From positions 1 through 64,000 of the forward strand of contig VTPC01000394.1 in assembly GCA_011009095.1 (NCBI GenBank): a stretch of DNA of 64,000 nucleotides. The letters run 5' to 3'. Position numbers and translations under genes: made by a program. A model generated the notes under the pieces. That model was not told the DNA's origin, did not search any database, and worked only from the letters and a program-made list of their open reading frames with translations. Below are positions 44,250 through 57,196 of the stretch, in pieces (position 1 is the stretch's first letter; every line of letters begins with the position of its first letter). Origin of the DNA: Ignelater luminosus (lineage: Eukaryota > Arthropoda > Insecta > Coleoptera > Elateridae).

Positions 44250-45340
44250 CTGTATGTGTTTATGGTGAAGATTGTGAAGATAAAGTATCTATTAGACATC
44301 GCTTTCCTGACTCAAAATTGTTAGGTACAGAATATGGCTCGAAGCCACAAAGAATAATTCTGTGAGAGTGTGTAGAAGACACTTTGAAAACCAGTATTAC
44401 TCTGAAGGTTCCAACAGAATACATGCAAATGTTGTACCTACATTGTATTGACCAACTGGTATTAATAATTTTTATAATTTTAGTAAAATATGTTAATATA
44501 TAAACTTGTTCATATTTACAGAAGCACAGCCAGTTTGAGAGCGCCAGGAATTAAAACACTTTAAAATACATAATTCTGCAAGAAGAATGTTATATTATTT
44601 TACAGATACAGTTCAAATCCCCTGCATGCCAAATTATTTTATTTAAATACAGATAAATCACTATCAGAAATTAGTTTTCATAATATTTCACAAGGTATGT
44701 CATTACTGCTATTTTTACCTACATATATTAATAAGCATTTAATTTTTTAGTTTCTGCATCAACTTCTTTAGAAGAATTGAATTTAGTACATTCATCTCAA
44801 ATTGTAGAATATCAAAGAGATGTAGAATGTCAAGAGAATGCAACTCTACAATGCAAGAATTCTTTTAATAAGAGAGAAACTGTTTCAAGTGATAACTTAT
44901 CAAATAATAGTAATAGTAATAACAACATACACTGGGTTGCCATAATATTTATTGGTCAATTCTGGAAATATTTTGAACTGTATATTTTTTAGGAAAGTTG
45001 GATACATTTCGTAATAGTCTGAGAAGCGCTGGTATTTATATGAAAAAAGATGTGACACCAAGAAAACAGAAACTTTATGGGATCGTCAAAAGAATGTCGA
45101 AACAATTGCGAAGAATTAAATTGTCAAAAGACACTTATTTGGAGCGGAAAAGTTTTCTAGAGAAAAAGGCCTGGAAGAAAATTTAACAGTCTTAAATAAA
45201 GTGGCTCGTCAGTTTATACAATACCATTTAAGAGAGGCTGATAAAAATCCCAAGCAACATCGGTTCACAATTGATGAGAAAATTATATCTTGCCATTATA
45301 CAGTAGGTCATGTCAATAAAGTAAATAATAAATAATTCAT
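44250..45340 (+). pseudogene. THAP-domain P-element transposase relic, N-terminal half
   Basis: A THAP zinc domain lies at about 44250-44451: CVYGEDC, then HRFPDSKL, a one-base shift, WLEATKNNSVRVCRRHF and VVPTLY. The THAP domain is the DNA-binding head of P elements. Further on, 44998-45186 contains TPRKQKLYGIVKRMSK and a coiled-coil-like basic stretch. A frameshift near 45170 leads to KQHRFTIDEKIISCHY, the start of the P-element catalytic part. The catalytic domain itself is missing. It is a different part of the protein from the relic at 31189, so the two need not be one copy. Confidence 0.75.
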
Positions 45341-46520
45341 AAAAAAAATAATTTACTTAAGTTTGACACAATTCATATTAACCCTATGATGCTAAAGTTC
45401 AATTTCTAAATATAGACCCATTTAGGATTAAGTGCTTTAGTGTACAGTTCTAGTTAAGAAATGACCGTTGTCTGTAGTAGAAGTAAGGTACCCTGCAGAC
45501 TGCATCACAGTCGTCGAGAAAGCTCAAATTAGAAATTGTTTTTATGTTAAACGATTTCATTTGTTTATTTCATCTGCATATTAGCTGAAACGCTTGACAT
45601 GTTAAGCTGTAAACAACAACATTTAAATGTATTAAATCTTTTTTATTTCTTTTTGCAACTTATTTGATTTAAATTGCAAACCGTGGTGGGTTAACACTTG
45701 GCAGGCAGGTAACCGTTTTATAATACTTTTACATAATGAACATAACTAAATTAACATAAATTTGATATCATAAAAGACATAATACATCAATACAGTATGT
45801 CCATTTTATAGGTCTGTTTGTTTGCTTGCTCTAATCACGTTATAGCAATTTGAGCAACATATTAGGCGTTCGTTTGCATCAGAGCAACTGCCCGAAAATT
45901 GTTTGTTTGCATCAAGCAATTAACTCTAGATCACGTCAAGCAAAGAAAAGTTGCTCGATCTCCCAAGGTGGAGCAAGTTGAGCAGCAGAGCATTGTAGCA
46001 ATTGTAGCAGGAAAACATGACCATTAATATATCATGGGAAACACAACCATGTATAGTAAGTGCTATTCTGTGTGACAGTAACTGTTGGTAACTGTAAAAG
46101 GTTGCTAAAATGGTAATATAGATGCAAGTTTACGAGATGTTCAAGGTAGTTATTACTTCTACATTTTAGATGGATCTGCTAAGTAACATACGGAAATAAA
46201 AAAGGAAGTACAGTGTTACGAGTTACGGAAAATTACGTGCAATTGGTATTGAAGTGCAAGGGGACACAATAAATTTCGAGTTGAAGAGAAATACGAGTTA
46301 CAGAAGTTTGACTTATGGGGGTTCCACTGTATCTAATTCTTGGCGTATTTCATTAAGTTAGAAACTGCCGATTATTTTGCCGTTTTTAAAAAGTTGTTTG
46401 TTTGCTTAAAATGGAGTAAAGTGCTTCAACCTGCTCTCTTTAGTCACATGACAATGCTCTACTGCCTCTGTTTGAAGCACAGTTACCAACGAACAGACCT
46501 TATGGGTCCTTCCCTGAATG
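45341..46520. other. no gene; patch rich in GAGCAA/TTGCTC motifs
   Basis: Between 45830 and 46005 the motif TTGAGCAA and its inverse TTGCTC recur about six times. The end TGGGGGTTCCACTGTA at about 46316-46331 resembles pogo/Tigger-type ends (CAGTGGAACC) but no partner was found. Confidence 0.35.
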
Positions 46521-46942
46521 TTTGGGAATAGACAACACGTCTTACAATTCAGAGCTATCTTTGTGTAATTACAGATTTTAAAAACAAATGGATCATGTTT
46601 GTATAGTTTGTTTTCTGTATTGCCTACATGTCAATGTCAAAATTCTTCAATTAATGCTGGTTATAAATAAAATTTGCATTTTTAGAAAATGCAGTAAGAA
46701 TAATTATAAATATTATAAAACCTCGAAGAGTTTACTAATAAACAAGAAAACTTATTTGACAGAAAGAAAGTAAACAAAATGAACGCATTTGTACCAAAGT
46801 TAAATAGGAAATATAATCCAACAAATGTCAGACAATTAACTTTTGTCAGTTTTTAAATTCACAGCAAACTATGATTCAATTAACGATTAAACTTTAAAGA
46901 AAAGCCAGCTCTGAATTGTAAAATGTGTTGCCTATTCCCAAA
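46521..46942. mobile_element. foldback element with about 41-bp inverted arms
   Basis: 46521-46562 (starts TTTGGGAATAGACAACACG) is the inverse of 46902-46942 (ends GTGTTGCCTATTCCCAAA) with about five mismatches. The 422-bp unit has no transposase and no obvious target duplication, so its class is undetermined. Confidence 0.65.
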
Positions 46943-49820
46943 TTATTCTTAAAGTTGACTGTATAAGCAAATATATTCTAACATACTAACTTACGTGGAG
47001 GTTTCTAAGAGGTTAACAATAACTAATCATAACAAAGATGCTTGACTCTAAAATACAATAAAAGAATATTCAAATAATATTTAACTGAAATGCGTAAGAT
47101 GGTATCATGCCTATTTAATAAATTATTATATGATGATTAACTACCAATTTAAGGGGATATTTAAATTTTACTGAAATATTTTTGCAACAAGGATTAAAAA
47201 GTTGTAAAAAAGATCGAGTTATTTTTATGGTACAGTTACCATTACAAACTAATGTTATTAAAACTCTTAATTTATAGCCGATGTGAAGCAATCTAAAACA
47301 CATTCTGAGGTAGGCGTTTTTTGTGTTTATCAAAACAAAATTACATCGTGATAAGTTGCAATATTATTATAAACATAGGATGATGTGTGTGATGTTTTTT
47401 TCTATTAGAGTAAGAACACAAAAATCTTTTTTCGATATACATGCAGTGGGAAGATAACAATTTTAGATGTAAAAAGGATTTGGGAAATTAATATTTAATT
47501 ATTATTTCTTATTTAATCTGTAAAACAACAAAAGAATTCTCTGAAGAAAGACATTAACGTGAATATCTTTTACTTAGTATAAAATCGGTTTATAGTTAAA
47601 CCTCCGTAAATTAGGAAACAAAAGGTTCAATCAAGTTAAGTTATTAACAGCTTTGTTGGGAATTGTTTATTAAGGAAAATAGCCTTAGCTCAAATGTATT
47701 TGATAGGTTATAAGTACGCACAATTAATAACAAGATGTAAAAAAAATACCCTCGGCTAATGCTATCCTTAGGTTTACAAGGGTTATTTAGCGTTAATCCG
47801 AAGTTAATAAATATGATGGTTAATATAATGATTTAAATTTCGTATTGTTATATTCTATTAACAAAACTTCTGAAATTACCAGCAGCAGTATTTATGGTAA
47901 AATGAGCAGCAAAGAAAGATCCCACCTGTATTTTCTTGGCGAGCTACAACGTCTCGAATTTGGGCCTTCAGGACGCTGTCCGAGGAATACTCCAGGAATT
48001 ATGAGTTCTAATAAAGTTGCAGGGCCGCTACGCCGGGAACATACTATGATTGCCTGGATTGTTTGGTCGCAAGATCTAAAAATGCAGGTTTGCTTTAGCT
48101 TATTCGGAAGCATCGGGTGCAAACACTCTAATAAACGATTTTAATGCAAACATACTTGCATGAAGATGCGGCGACCAAATTTATAAATTAAATTCACGGC
48201 TTGTTGCTTAAAACTAACTGGACACCAACAGTCCGGGCCGGCGAACCTGTTTTCCAAAAAGTATGATGTGCTCGCGCATTACTTTTACGCTATTACCTTC
48301 GCGTGGCTTTATCTATACCAAATGCATTATAGAATTATATTATTTAAAATTACTGTTACAAACTATTAGTTAGGATAATTCATATATTCTCTTAATAGTA
48401 CATTTAAATCTTTTTCTACATCTCTTAATTCTGAATTAATGCCTAGAGCACAAGTTCATTCGTTGAATAGCAGATATAGGCGCATCCTTACAATTTCCTA
48501 TCACCTAACTACCTTATTTCAAAAAAGTTTTAAATATCATGCAGTCAAGTTTTACAATTCCATTCGTCTGAATACAAAAACTAAATTTAGATTCTAAGCA
48601 TTAATAGTTAAACCATTCATTATTATAAAATCAATAAAAATTATTTTTTAACTTCATAACATACCTCCCTAATAATCTGCAATTTTAGCTTTCATTAATT
48701 AAATTAAATTAATTTATTGTTCTATACTTTACATGTTCTCTTGGTTAAATATAATTGGATTTGGCTAGAATTCACCGAGAGGACGTGCAGTTTTATAGCA
48801 TATGTAATCGTATTAGTGATAATTAAAAAAAAATAATATAAGACAGTTTACACACATCTTTATTTCCACAAAATAAACTATAAATAATATACATGATCAA
48901 AGTCAAACGTAAAATCACGGAAAACGAAAACAAAGACCCACGATCACGTGTAATAACAGCATGATATTCTACATTATAGTATTACACAACAGATTATACC
49001 TGTAGTACGGATGGTAGGTTTACTTGACAGAAAGCTGAAGTATACATACAGTTGCATATACTCAAGGGAGTTAAAAAGTGCTCTGCTGTAATTAGCCCTT
49101 CGTGGATGACTTTAGAGTACTGTAGCCAACAATTAATTCAAAAGTCGCCACTACATACATTATATTTTTTCTAAGGTGGGAAGATTCAAAGATACACAAT
49201 TTTTTTAAGATTTTCATTTATTATAAGAAACGAACAACACTAGGAAGTCTTTAACAACATATATATATATATATACATGCAAGCCTGTAAGTAAAATTCT
49301 GTTTCTTACTTCAAGAGTAGTCTTTCTAGATAGTAATTTACTACTGCTGCTTTTTCCCTTGCAGAAAGCAAAACTCGAGAACACTAAGTCAACTCCATAA
49401 TGATATTTGAGTTACTTATTTACAAATTTGAAATTGTTGCAAATTCAAATTGGCAGTGTCCCCACAAAGATTTGCAATATGAAAATGTAAGATTACTAAT
49501 GAAAAATCGTAAATAATTGCGGATGTAAAGCGAATGGATTATACTAGTCATAACGTTCATAACGGTTTTTGTCTGTAAAGTCATTCATTCCATCCAGTCA
49601 CAACAGAAAATAACGTTACGTCTAATTTTTATGTTTCCAAAGTCTCTATTAAATGATAAATCACAAAGGCTCCATGAACCAGTATAAACTCTTGCCTAGT
49701 TAGTATAAAGAATTAAAGGATAAGCAATTAGTATATATATATATATTGCATTCTGTTTCTTATTTATGTTGAATGCATAACTGAAAATACCCATTCTACA
49801 GCTGCATAACTCAGAGGAAT
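46943..49820. other. no recognised gene
   Basis: A GC-richer patch at 47890-48300 holds overlapping frames on both strands (47845-48144 plus, 47892-48122 minus) that match nothing I know. (AT)n runs lie at 49259-49275 and 49732-49746. Confidence 0.4.
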
Positions 49821-49824
49821 GTGT

Positions 49825-51170
49825 TCATTTTTTAAAAGGTCTTGTTCCAATAACCCTTTCGAGAGTGTACATCATAGGCCAGAATTCTAAAATATTATCA
49901 GGAAAGTTTTCATTTTCCCAATTAAATAATTGAATTGTTCTCCTCTGATTTTCTACAATAAACAGTTGGTTTTCATTAATAAAGTCTTTAATTGGTAAGC
50001 CACTGAAGGGGGATGATTCATGTGACATGACATTTTTTTTTGGATTTAACGTTTTAAGTTTTCTGTAGGTATAAATTAGCATTGCCAGGAAATCGTAAAC
50101 ACAGTTCTTTCAGCAGCTTAATAATAAAATTCTTACATTGCTCGCTAATAATGTTTTCGATTTGCAACGATAAACTTGAATTATTTAAAACATCAATGAA
50201 TTGAATTTCATAATCAATAGCATTGATGTCTAACGTGGTTAATGCTAATGGATTATCTATGAATTTTATAATAAACCCTAAAGCATCAGTATATAAGGAA
50301 CATGATTCAGAAAGATAGGTTTCAGTATTCGTCTTGCAAAAGATACAAGTTTTTCAATTAATAAATTTCACCATCCGTATTATCACTTTGAAAATGTAAG
50401 TTTAGTTGAATGATTTCATACAAAATAGGTTTAAGAAAAATAAAGTATGCTTTATTTGAATCGTCATTCAACATAGCTTTTAATAATCTTGCTGAATAAC
50501 ACTTTTCATTTACGGCAGCTACTTCAAATATTCTTTTCATTGCTTCATATCGAGAAAACCAACAGCTGACAGTTTAACTAATTTATAAAAATATTTACCT
50601 TCATTTATGTTTATTGTGTCATAAGTTCATATATGTATTGTATTTTGACCAAACCATGAAAATATCTCTCGATGCATAAAATCTAATGAAGAGGGTAATT
50701 CTTGGGTCCTTTTTGAGGCAGCCAAATGAAATAAATGGCAAGAACACCTCATTAACTATAAATTTGACATCAGCTCTTTTAATTTTGTGAGAAGAGAATC
50801 GTTCTTTCCACAAGTTAGCTTTTTAAAAATTCGACTACAGCAATATATAAACATAAAGCATCTGCATTTGTTTCAAAAACCTCGACAATTCCTAAATAAT
50901 CAGTGGTTATTTTATTCTCTTTAACATTGAAATATCTTACAACAAAGCACATAAATTTCCAAATACTTATGTCTGTTGATTCAACAGTTAATGAAAATTT
51001 TTGGTCTCCTATTGAATTTATTAAATTACTTAAAAGGTTTGGAGCAATTACTCTTTTAATTAAATTGGAACACTTTGTTTGTTGCAGCTGAAAATCTCCT
51101 AGAGGTGTCTCCTATCAAATGTCTTTTAATGTTTCACACAGATGATCTGCACTTAAAATAGAGGAATATA
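49825..51170 (-). pseudogene. hAT-like transposase relic (DUF4371/ZBED type)
   Basis: Reading on the minus strand: SADHLCETL near 51150, QQTKCSNLIKRVIAPNLL, then FSLTVESTDISIWKFMCF (the E-S-T-D block of the RNase H fold), CHLFHLAASKRTQELP, a DFMHREIFSWF block, LLKAMLNDDSNKAYFIFLKP and, at the C-terminus, NFPDNILEFWPMMY near 49880. These blocks occur in this order in hAT-derived proteins of the BED/DUF4371 group. Frameshifts and stops occur throughout, and the BED finger is missing. Confidence 0.7.
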
Positions 51171-52115
51171 ATTCAAAGTTAATATATTTATAATAATCAC
51201 AACAAAATTCTCATATTTTTATGGTACTTCCTCTATTGTATTTAGTGTAAATGCAGCAATTCACATTTACAAGTCTGTAATATTAGTTGCATAAGTTTAG
51301 ACAACTTATACATAGCTGACGTTAGTCAAATCTTAAAAAGCACTTGCATCCCCAATCTCTCCCTCTTTTGCTCGCAAGCCATCATTAATACAACATCGCT
51401 CTATGTATCAATATAACCTTAATATCTTGTTTAACTATGTTTGATTGTAGATAAATTACGAGAATTATATTATGTTATGGACCCAGCTAGATCTTGCATG
51501 TGTATATAATACGTTATACACTAATAAACAGCAACCGGGCATTCAGAAAATGATTTTATCCTTGCAAAACCGTTGCTCTACCATGAGATGTTTTTGGAAA
51601 GTAATCAAATGACTATGTTTTAGAATAAAGAGGTATAGTTTAATTGAGCTTATAATTGTATATTTAAAGTTGATTGGTTTATAATTAATTGTTCTGCGAG
51701 TTTCTTGCTGTTATAACACACATATATTAGGGTGCTTATCCGAACTGTAAAAGATGTAAATTGTTCTTTGAAATAAAGCAGTTCAATTCATGGCAATCCT
51801 TTATAAATAAGCAACAAAATAATCTATCTACATCTTTCTTATCAATTACAACTATATCTCTCATCCTTTATTAATTGTAGCATTGTATTAACAATTAAAA
51901 TAAATTAGAAATTAATAAAAGATGGAAAATAAGATTTATAATTCATTACAACAAGATACATGCGTTTGTTTTCCCCCAGGCCGTAATGTACGTTATGCGC
52001 ACATTCTCAGTTTCCTCCGTAATAATTATAACATTACCATAAAATGGAAGTTTAAGATATTGTTACATATTTGATGTATAATTTAATTAATAAAAAAATT
52101 CAATCTTTCAATAGG
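51171..52115. other. no gene seen
   Basis: AT-rich. Confidence 0.5.
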
Positions 52116-52450
52116 TCTTTATTAATTTATTTATACAAAAAGAATTTGTCAACCAACTATCTCAATTATTTCTACTTACATGAACATTAAACATTATGTT
52201 TTGACTTGTTTGTAACAATACATTAAACATAAAACCAGCTATAGTCATAGATTTAATTCAGTTGTACTCTATAATAATCAAAAACTAAACATTTTGCTAA
52301 TACTTAAAACCTCGAGTATAATTTCACAAACATATGTTTACATGATTTATTTCAGTTCACATGATTTATTAGAACTATTGTGTCACGAATATCAAACTTT
52401 ACGTGAATACGTACTATTATATTAACGTGAAATCGAGCTGGTCAAGAAAT
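52116..52450 (-). repeat. 3' flank of ZNF G, shared with ZNF I
   Basis: Aligns with 62690-62930: both contain a TTGTCAACYAACTA block, an AATTATTTCTA block and a GTACTCTAT block, at similar distances from the gene end. It probably represents the shared 3' UTR of duplicated genes. Confidence 0.7.
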
Positions 52451-52542
52451 GTAAACTAATTATACTCAAAAGGATATTCACCACTGAGAACGGCCATATG
52501 TTTTCGTAAAATGGTTTTCTTTGTGCATTCATAATCACCTAA

Positions 52543-53607
52543 TTAACACTCAAATGGTTTCTCGTTATTATGTGTGAGCATATGTGTTTTTAAACTGCCT
52601 TTTCTGCTACATTTATAGTCGCATATATTACACTCAAATGGTTTTTCGCCACTATGAACGAACATATGTGTTTGTAGATTAATTTTTTGGGTACATTTAT
52701 AATCGCATATATCACACTCAAATGGTTTCTCACCACTATGAACGCGCATATGTGTTCGTAAACTGCTATTCCGTGCACATCTATAATCGCATATATTGCA
52801 CTTAAATGGCTTCTCGCCACTATGAACCTGTAAATGTGTCTGTAAATCGCATTTCGTGGTACATTTATAGTGGCAGATATTACACTCAAATGGTTTCTCG
52901 TCACTATGTCTGAGCATATGTGTTTGTAAACTGCTTTTTCTGCTACATTTGTAATCACACATATTACACACAAACGGCTTCTCACCACTATGAACCAAGA
53001 TATGTTTTCGTAAACTGCTTTTGTCGGCACATTTATAATCGCATATATTACACTCAAAAGGTTTCTCCCCGCTATGAACTCGCACATGTGTTCGTAACTT
53101 GCTTTTCTCTCTGCATTTATAATTGCAAATATTGCACACAAAAGGTTTCTCGCCATTATGAATCATCATATGTATTCGCAAACCGCTTTTCGTGGTACAC
53201 TTATAATGGCAGGTATTACACTCGAATGGTTTCACGCCACTATGAACAAGCATATGTGTTTTTAGATTAGCTTTCCTGGCACATTTATAATCGCATGTAT
53301 TACACTCAAATGGCTTTGCGCCACTATGAACCATCATATGTGTTTGTAGGTTAATTCTCTGGGTAGATTGATAATCGCATACATTGCACTCAAATAGTTT
53401 ATCGCCGCTATGAACATGTAAACTGCTTTGGTGTGCAGATTTGTAATCACGGTAATCACGTGTATCACACTCAGAAGGTGTCTCGCTATTATCAACGAAA
53501 GTAAGCCCTTTTAACCCGAGTTTATGTGAAATCTTATTATCAAGTATGTTGCATTGGACTGCGTCCTTTGTGTCCGACTCCATATCTACAGCTATTTCGT
53601 CTTGCAT
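52543..53607 (-). CDS. C2H2 zinc-finger protein G, 10 fingers
   Basis: The ATG at 53607 gives MQDEIAVDMESDTKD and 354 residues. The first finger is degenerate (CDTRDYRDYKSAHQSSLHVH lacks proper spacing), and ten intact fingers follow. A TAA ends the frame in the linker after finger 10 (EKPFEC); downstream, a remnant finger with CTKKTILRKHM continues in frame to about 52465. The acceptor TTTTAG ends at 53628. Further upstream, 53985-54070 is homologous in inverse to the start region of H. It lies head to head with H. A likely nuclear DNA-binding protein. Confidence 0.82.
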   Translation of the reverse strand: MQDEIAVDMESDTKDAVQCNILDNKISHKLGLKGLTFVDNSETPSECDTRDYRDYKSAHQSSLHVHSGDKLFECNVCDYQSTQRINLQTHMMVHSGAKPFECNTCDYKCARKANLKTHMLVHSGVKPFECNTCHYKCTTKSGLRIHMMIHNGEKPFVCNICNYKCREKSKLRTHVRVHSGEKPFECNICDYKCADKSSLRKHILVHSGEKPFVCNMCDYKCSRKSSLQTHMLRHSDEKPFECNICHYKCTTKCDLQTHLQVHSGEKPFKCNICDYRCARNSSLRTHMRVHSGEKPFECDICDYKCTQKINLQTHMFVHSGEKPFECNICDYKCSRKGSLKTHMLTHNNEKPFEC

Positions 53608-53984
53608 TTTTATCGGTGGTATAATTCCTAAAACAAAAAATGACGTTTGTAAAAAATGGCTACCATCTGGCAAAAAGATTTGTTTTGTTTTTATCTGAAT
53701 ACATAGGCGTGGTGATGTTGATTTTATGCTTATACTTATACCACTTATACCTACTATTTATTGGCGGTTTCAGCAGTTTTGCATAATTGTACAAAATACA
53801 AGTAAACTAACTGCACACAAAATACATACTTTTGTTGATGATCCTGCTCGGAATAAACCTATAAAGAAATACACAATAAACCATTTGTATATAGGGGGCG
53901 CCTTAGTGCATAACCGGGTATAAGCAGTATAACCCAGGGGGGTGAAATAAGATAGGGAGAAACGGGGACAAGAGAGAGAGAGAT

Positions 53985-54075
53985 AGAGATACCAACAGCC
54001 GCTAACAGCGCTGCACTTCTTGGAGTGGAACTAATGATCATGTGATCTAGGCGGAATTTAAAAATCTCATTAAAA
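53985..54075 (-). promoter_or_regulatory. putative 5' region of ZNF G, homologous to that of H
   Basis: Inverse match to 56400-56480; shared blocks are GCACTTCTTGGAGTGGAAC, TAA and GGAATTTAAA. A GTTG|GTATCT donor-like site lies at about 53993. Because G and H point away from each other, the match in inverted orientation is what homologous promoters or first exons would give. Confidence 0.45.
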
Positions 54076-56399
54076 TATGCGCAATGTGCGTCTGCGACGT
54101 GTGTGACGTTTACGTAAATATAAACACAATATAAATAACAATATGGAAGTTCAAATTTGTTCAACTTCAAAGATTTAAGAAGAAAAGAGAAGATCTGCAG
54201 TTAATTATTATTCCTGTCTATAATAATTTAGCAACAGAGATTAAACAGGTAGGTATATAAGAGAAAGGTTATATTTTATGTGTTACTAATAATAAAAATG
54301 TTAATAATGTTGGTTTAGAGAGATCTCTTAAAAACAATTCTCGTTATGATTTTAATAAATTTTGATAGATTACCAGTGCTCATAATGAAATCTATATGTA
54401 GGAACACGGTAGCATTTTGTAGGCGAAGCTGCTTAACGATTTAGATTGTTAAGTTACATTGCAGCTAGAATCAGAATGTTGTTGAATCGTGGTCTAAAAT
54501 AAATTTTGCTGAACTCTTGTAGGAAACTGAAAGTGTGTTGCATATGCATGAACGACCATTTCTTCTAATTGCTGATCTATGTCTTGTATAAGTATCTATA
54601 TTAAATCCAATATATTTTTTTTAGGTTATAAATTCTTTTGCCTTCTACGAGTTGCCATACATTTATTACCAGCCAGGTATGTATAAAAACTATTTTCTAT
54701 TTGCAAATTAAATAATGAATTTTCATTTTAGGTTCAAATTCCGTGCTCACAGAACAAATAATAAATTTTATGTTACAAATTCTTCCGAGTTCCAAAACTT
54801 GCCTGTATTCCAGTTAGGTATTTATATGTACAAAACTGGACTGTGCATCAGAATAAATAATTCTCTTGTCTAGGTTCCACGTTTATCTACATTTTCTACA
54901 TTTGCCAAATATTCGGAGTGCATAGCATTAATTACAAGAGATATTAAATTACTGATTGTCAACATTTATATTACTTTTGGTTTCTTTGCATTCACAAATT
55001 GAATTAACAAACTTCCTGCATCAGTTAAAATGATAAACAATGTAAAAGACTTTAAAACATCACTAAGATTGCACTTAAATCAAAATCTTTTATACTTTTG
55101 ATGAATTCTTTGTTAATGTTTAAGATATTAACCATTTCAGTGTAGATACTTCCTATTCATCTAAACAATAAGTCTTGTAAAAAATATTTTTCTATGTTTA
55201 GAAGATTTAATGTTATAAATTGATATAATGTTTAATTAATTTTATAACTTTAAACTACTCATTTCTTTTAAATTTTTGTATTTTAATTGTCAAGCACTAA
55301 ATATCTGCAAAAATGAAAGATTTTAAACCTTTAAAGAAAGCATTTACTTAGGTATATAGTTGTCATTATTTTAAGTATTTTAAGCTACATCGATGTCAAA
55401 GATGGATAATAGGTACTAATATAAAGTAGTTTAAAGTTGTAAAACAACCAAGACACCCTATTTAATAAGTACATAACTAATCTGTAGCTTCTTAAATAAT
55501 TGTAATCAAAATATCATTTTAAATATTGCTGTGTGATATGTTTTGATCAAATGTTTATAGAAAAGGTAAATAGGATTGTTTATTTTGTAAAGGTACCTAA
55601 AACCCTTGGTACCTTCTTGGAACTTGTCTTAATTTGGTTTTTATTAATATGAGTTTATATTTTTGTTAAAAACTTATTCATGATGAACACACAAAAGAAT
55701 AGGTTTAAGCGATTCTACTTCAAATATAAATATGGTTGTCTTACTTTGTGGAGATAGAAAGTGGTTAGTACATTAAAGTGATCAAAAATCCGAAGACTAA
55801 GTCTTTACAGAGAACAGATTTTCTTACGACCAAAGTAATGGATTCACTACTGTCGTAAGAAAAATGACTCTGGCTGCAATATGAATAAGATAAACATTGT
55901 TTTACCGTTTGGATTGCTACGTTTGCTTGTATTTTTTCAAAGTTTTATACCTATCTTACTTGCAAGTAGTATAGTAAAATAATAAACAATGTCATTAGAT
56001 ATAAGCTACCCTTTAACTTCCTTAATCTGAAACTGAAAAAATTCAAGCAATTGGATTATAACAATTTAATGTTATGCCGACCTGTTAAGTGTATATCTTG
56101 TAAATTTATCGTGATAGAGATGCACATAATATTGTTGTTATTTTTATTTATAAACTGTGCTAATACTGTTAGATTAATTTTATCAAAAATATAATGTTAT
56201 AACATTATTTTAAAGTTTTCTTTTGTTGCAGGAAATATTTGGAAGCTGTAAAATTGCATGTAAAACATCATATTACAAAGGAATTTCTGCAATTCCTTTT
56301 GTTTTATGATAATTTAGGTGCAATTTTATAACTTACAAATATTTCGTTACACCTAACCTACAGTGAACAATAATTATATATATATATATAAATATATAT
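54076..56399. other. G-H intergenic region, no gene seen
   Basis: AT-rich. A few good splice-like sites (donor ACAG|GTAGGTAT near 54248, acceptor TTGCAG near 56231) suggest possible non-coding transcripts, but no coding exon is supported. An (AT)n run lies at 56376-56400. Confidence 0.4.
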
Positions 56400-56756
56400 A
56401 AGTAGGAATTTAAATTCCCCGCTACAATCCCGTTTAGTTCCACTGGTTCCACTCCAAGAAGTGCTTCGCTACTGGTCTTCTTGTCAGTTGTTGTACCCCA
56501 CTATTTTGCACGTAATTGCATCCCGGCTTGCTCCATTTCAGTTTCACCCCTGTGCGTTACCTTCTATTCGCTTTCCTCGGGTATAAGAATTCCAAAATCT
56601 CGGAAAAATAGCGCACTCGAAACATATGTTGCGAAACGACGAAGTCAGAATCCACTAGTACTACTAGTAGAGTGTTTAAGAGTTTTCATAGGGATTACAA
56701 ACAGATACAAGAACAAGGTCGGAACAAAATAATTCAAATGTTAACTACAGAGGAAG
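56400..56756 (+). promoter_or_regulatory. 5' region and first exon of ZNF H
   Basis: The first exon ends ACTACAGAGGAAG|GTATT at 56756, the same donor context as D and E. The reading frame that would join the fingers has a TAA just before the donor, so translation cannot start here. A short upstream frame starts at the ATG at 56738 and, spliced, would give about 16 codons. The start region matches 53985-54075 in inverse. Confidence 0.5.
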
Positions 56757-57196
56757 GTATTATTGTAATGTATGTATTTTTACCACGCATCTGCCACTGC
56801 ATATCCGCTTACAGACAAGTGCTTCTGTGAAAGGACCCCTTGCTTTGAGTATCGATTTCAGTAGATTCCTAGTAGTTTCGTAAACAAAAGTATGTGTTTT
56901 GTGAGCAGTTGGTTAACTTGCATTTTGTACATCACCTACGGCAGGAAACAATACAAAACTGCTTAAACCGTCGACAATTAGATATGTGTACAAACAAAAC
57001 CATCACCCCCATGTGCTCACCATACATCCTCAACAACTAGGACACAACAAATCTTTTTGCCAAATGGTAACAATTTTTGCTATAAATTCATATATCGCTG
57101 TTTGCAGATGTCTAAATTCCTAAATAAATTTTGTTTTAGGTGTTACCACCTTTGCAGAGACCTACAAATAAAAACATAAAACGAATCCGTACAAAT

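Noticed and set aside
46200-46331. pogo/Tigger-like end (reverse of TACAGTGGAACC)
   Set aside because: No partner end and no transposase nearby.
47845-48144. 99-codon frame in a GC-richer patch
   Set aside because: Both strands are open over the same bases and neither translation resembles a known protein.
53608-53673. N-terminal extension of ZNF G upstream of the MQDE start
   Set aside because: It reads through the TTTTAG splice acceptor at 53628 and is intron sequence; the same holds for the short extension in F.
54248-56231. Possible spliced gene between G and H
   Set aside because: Good-looking splice sites but no open coding exon between them.
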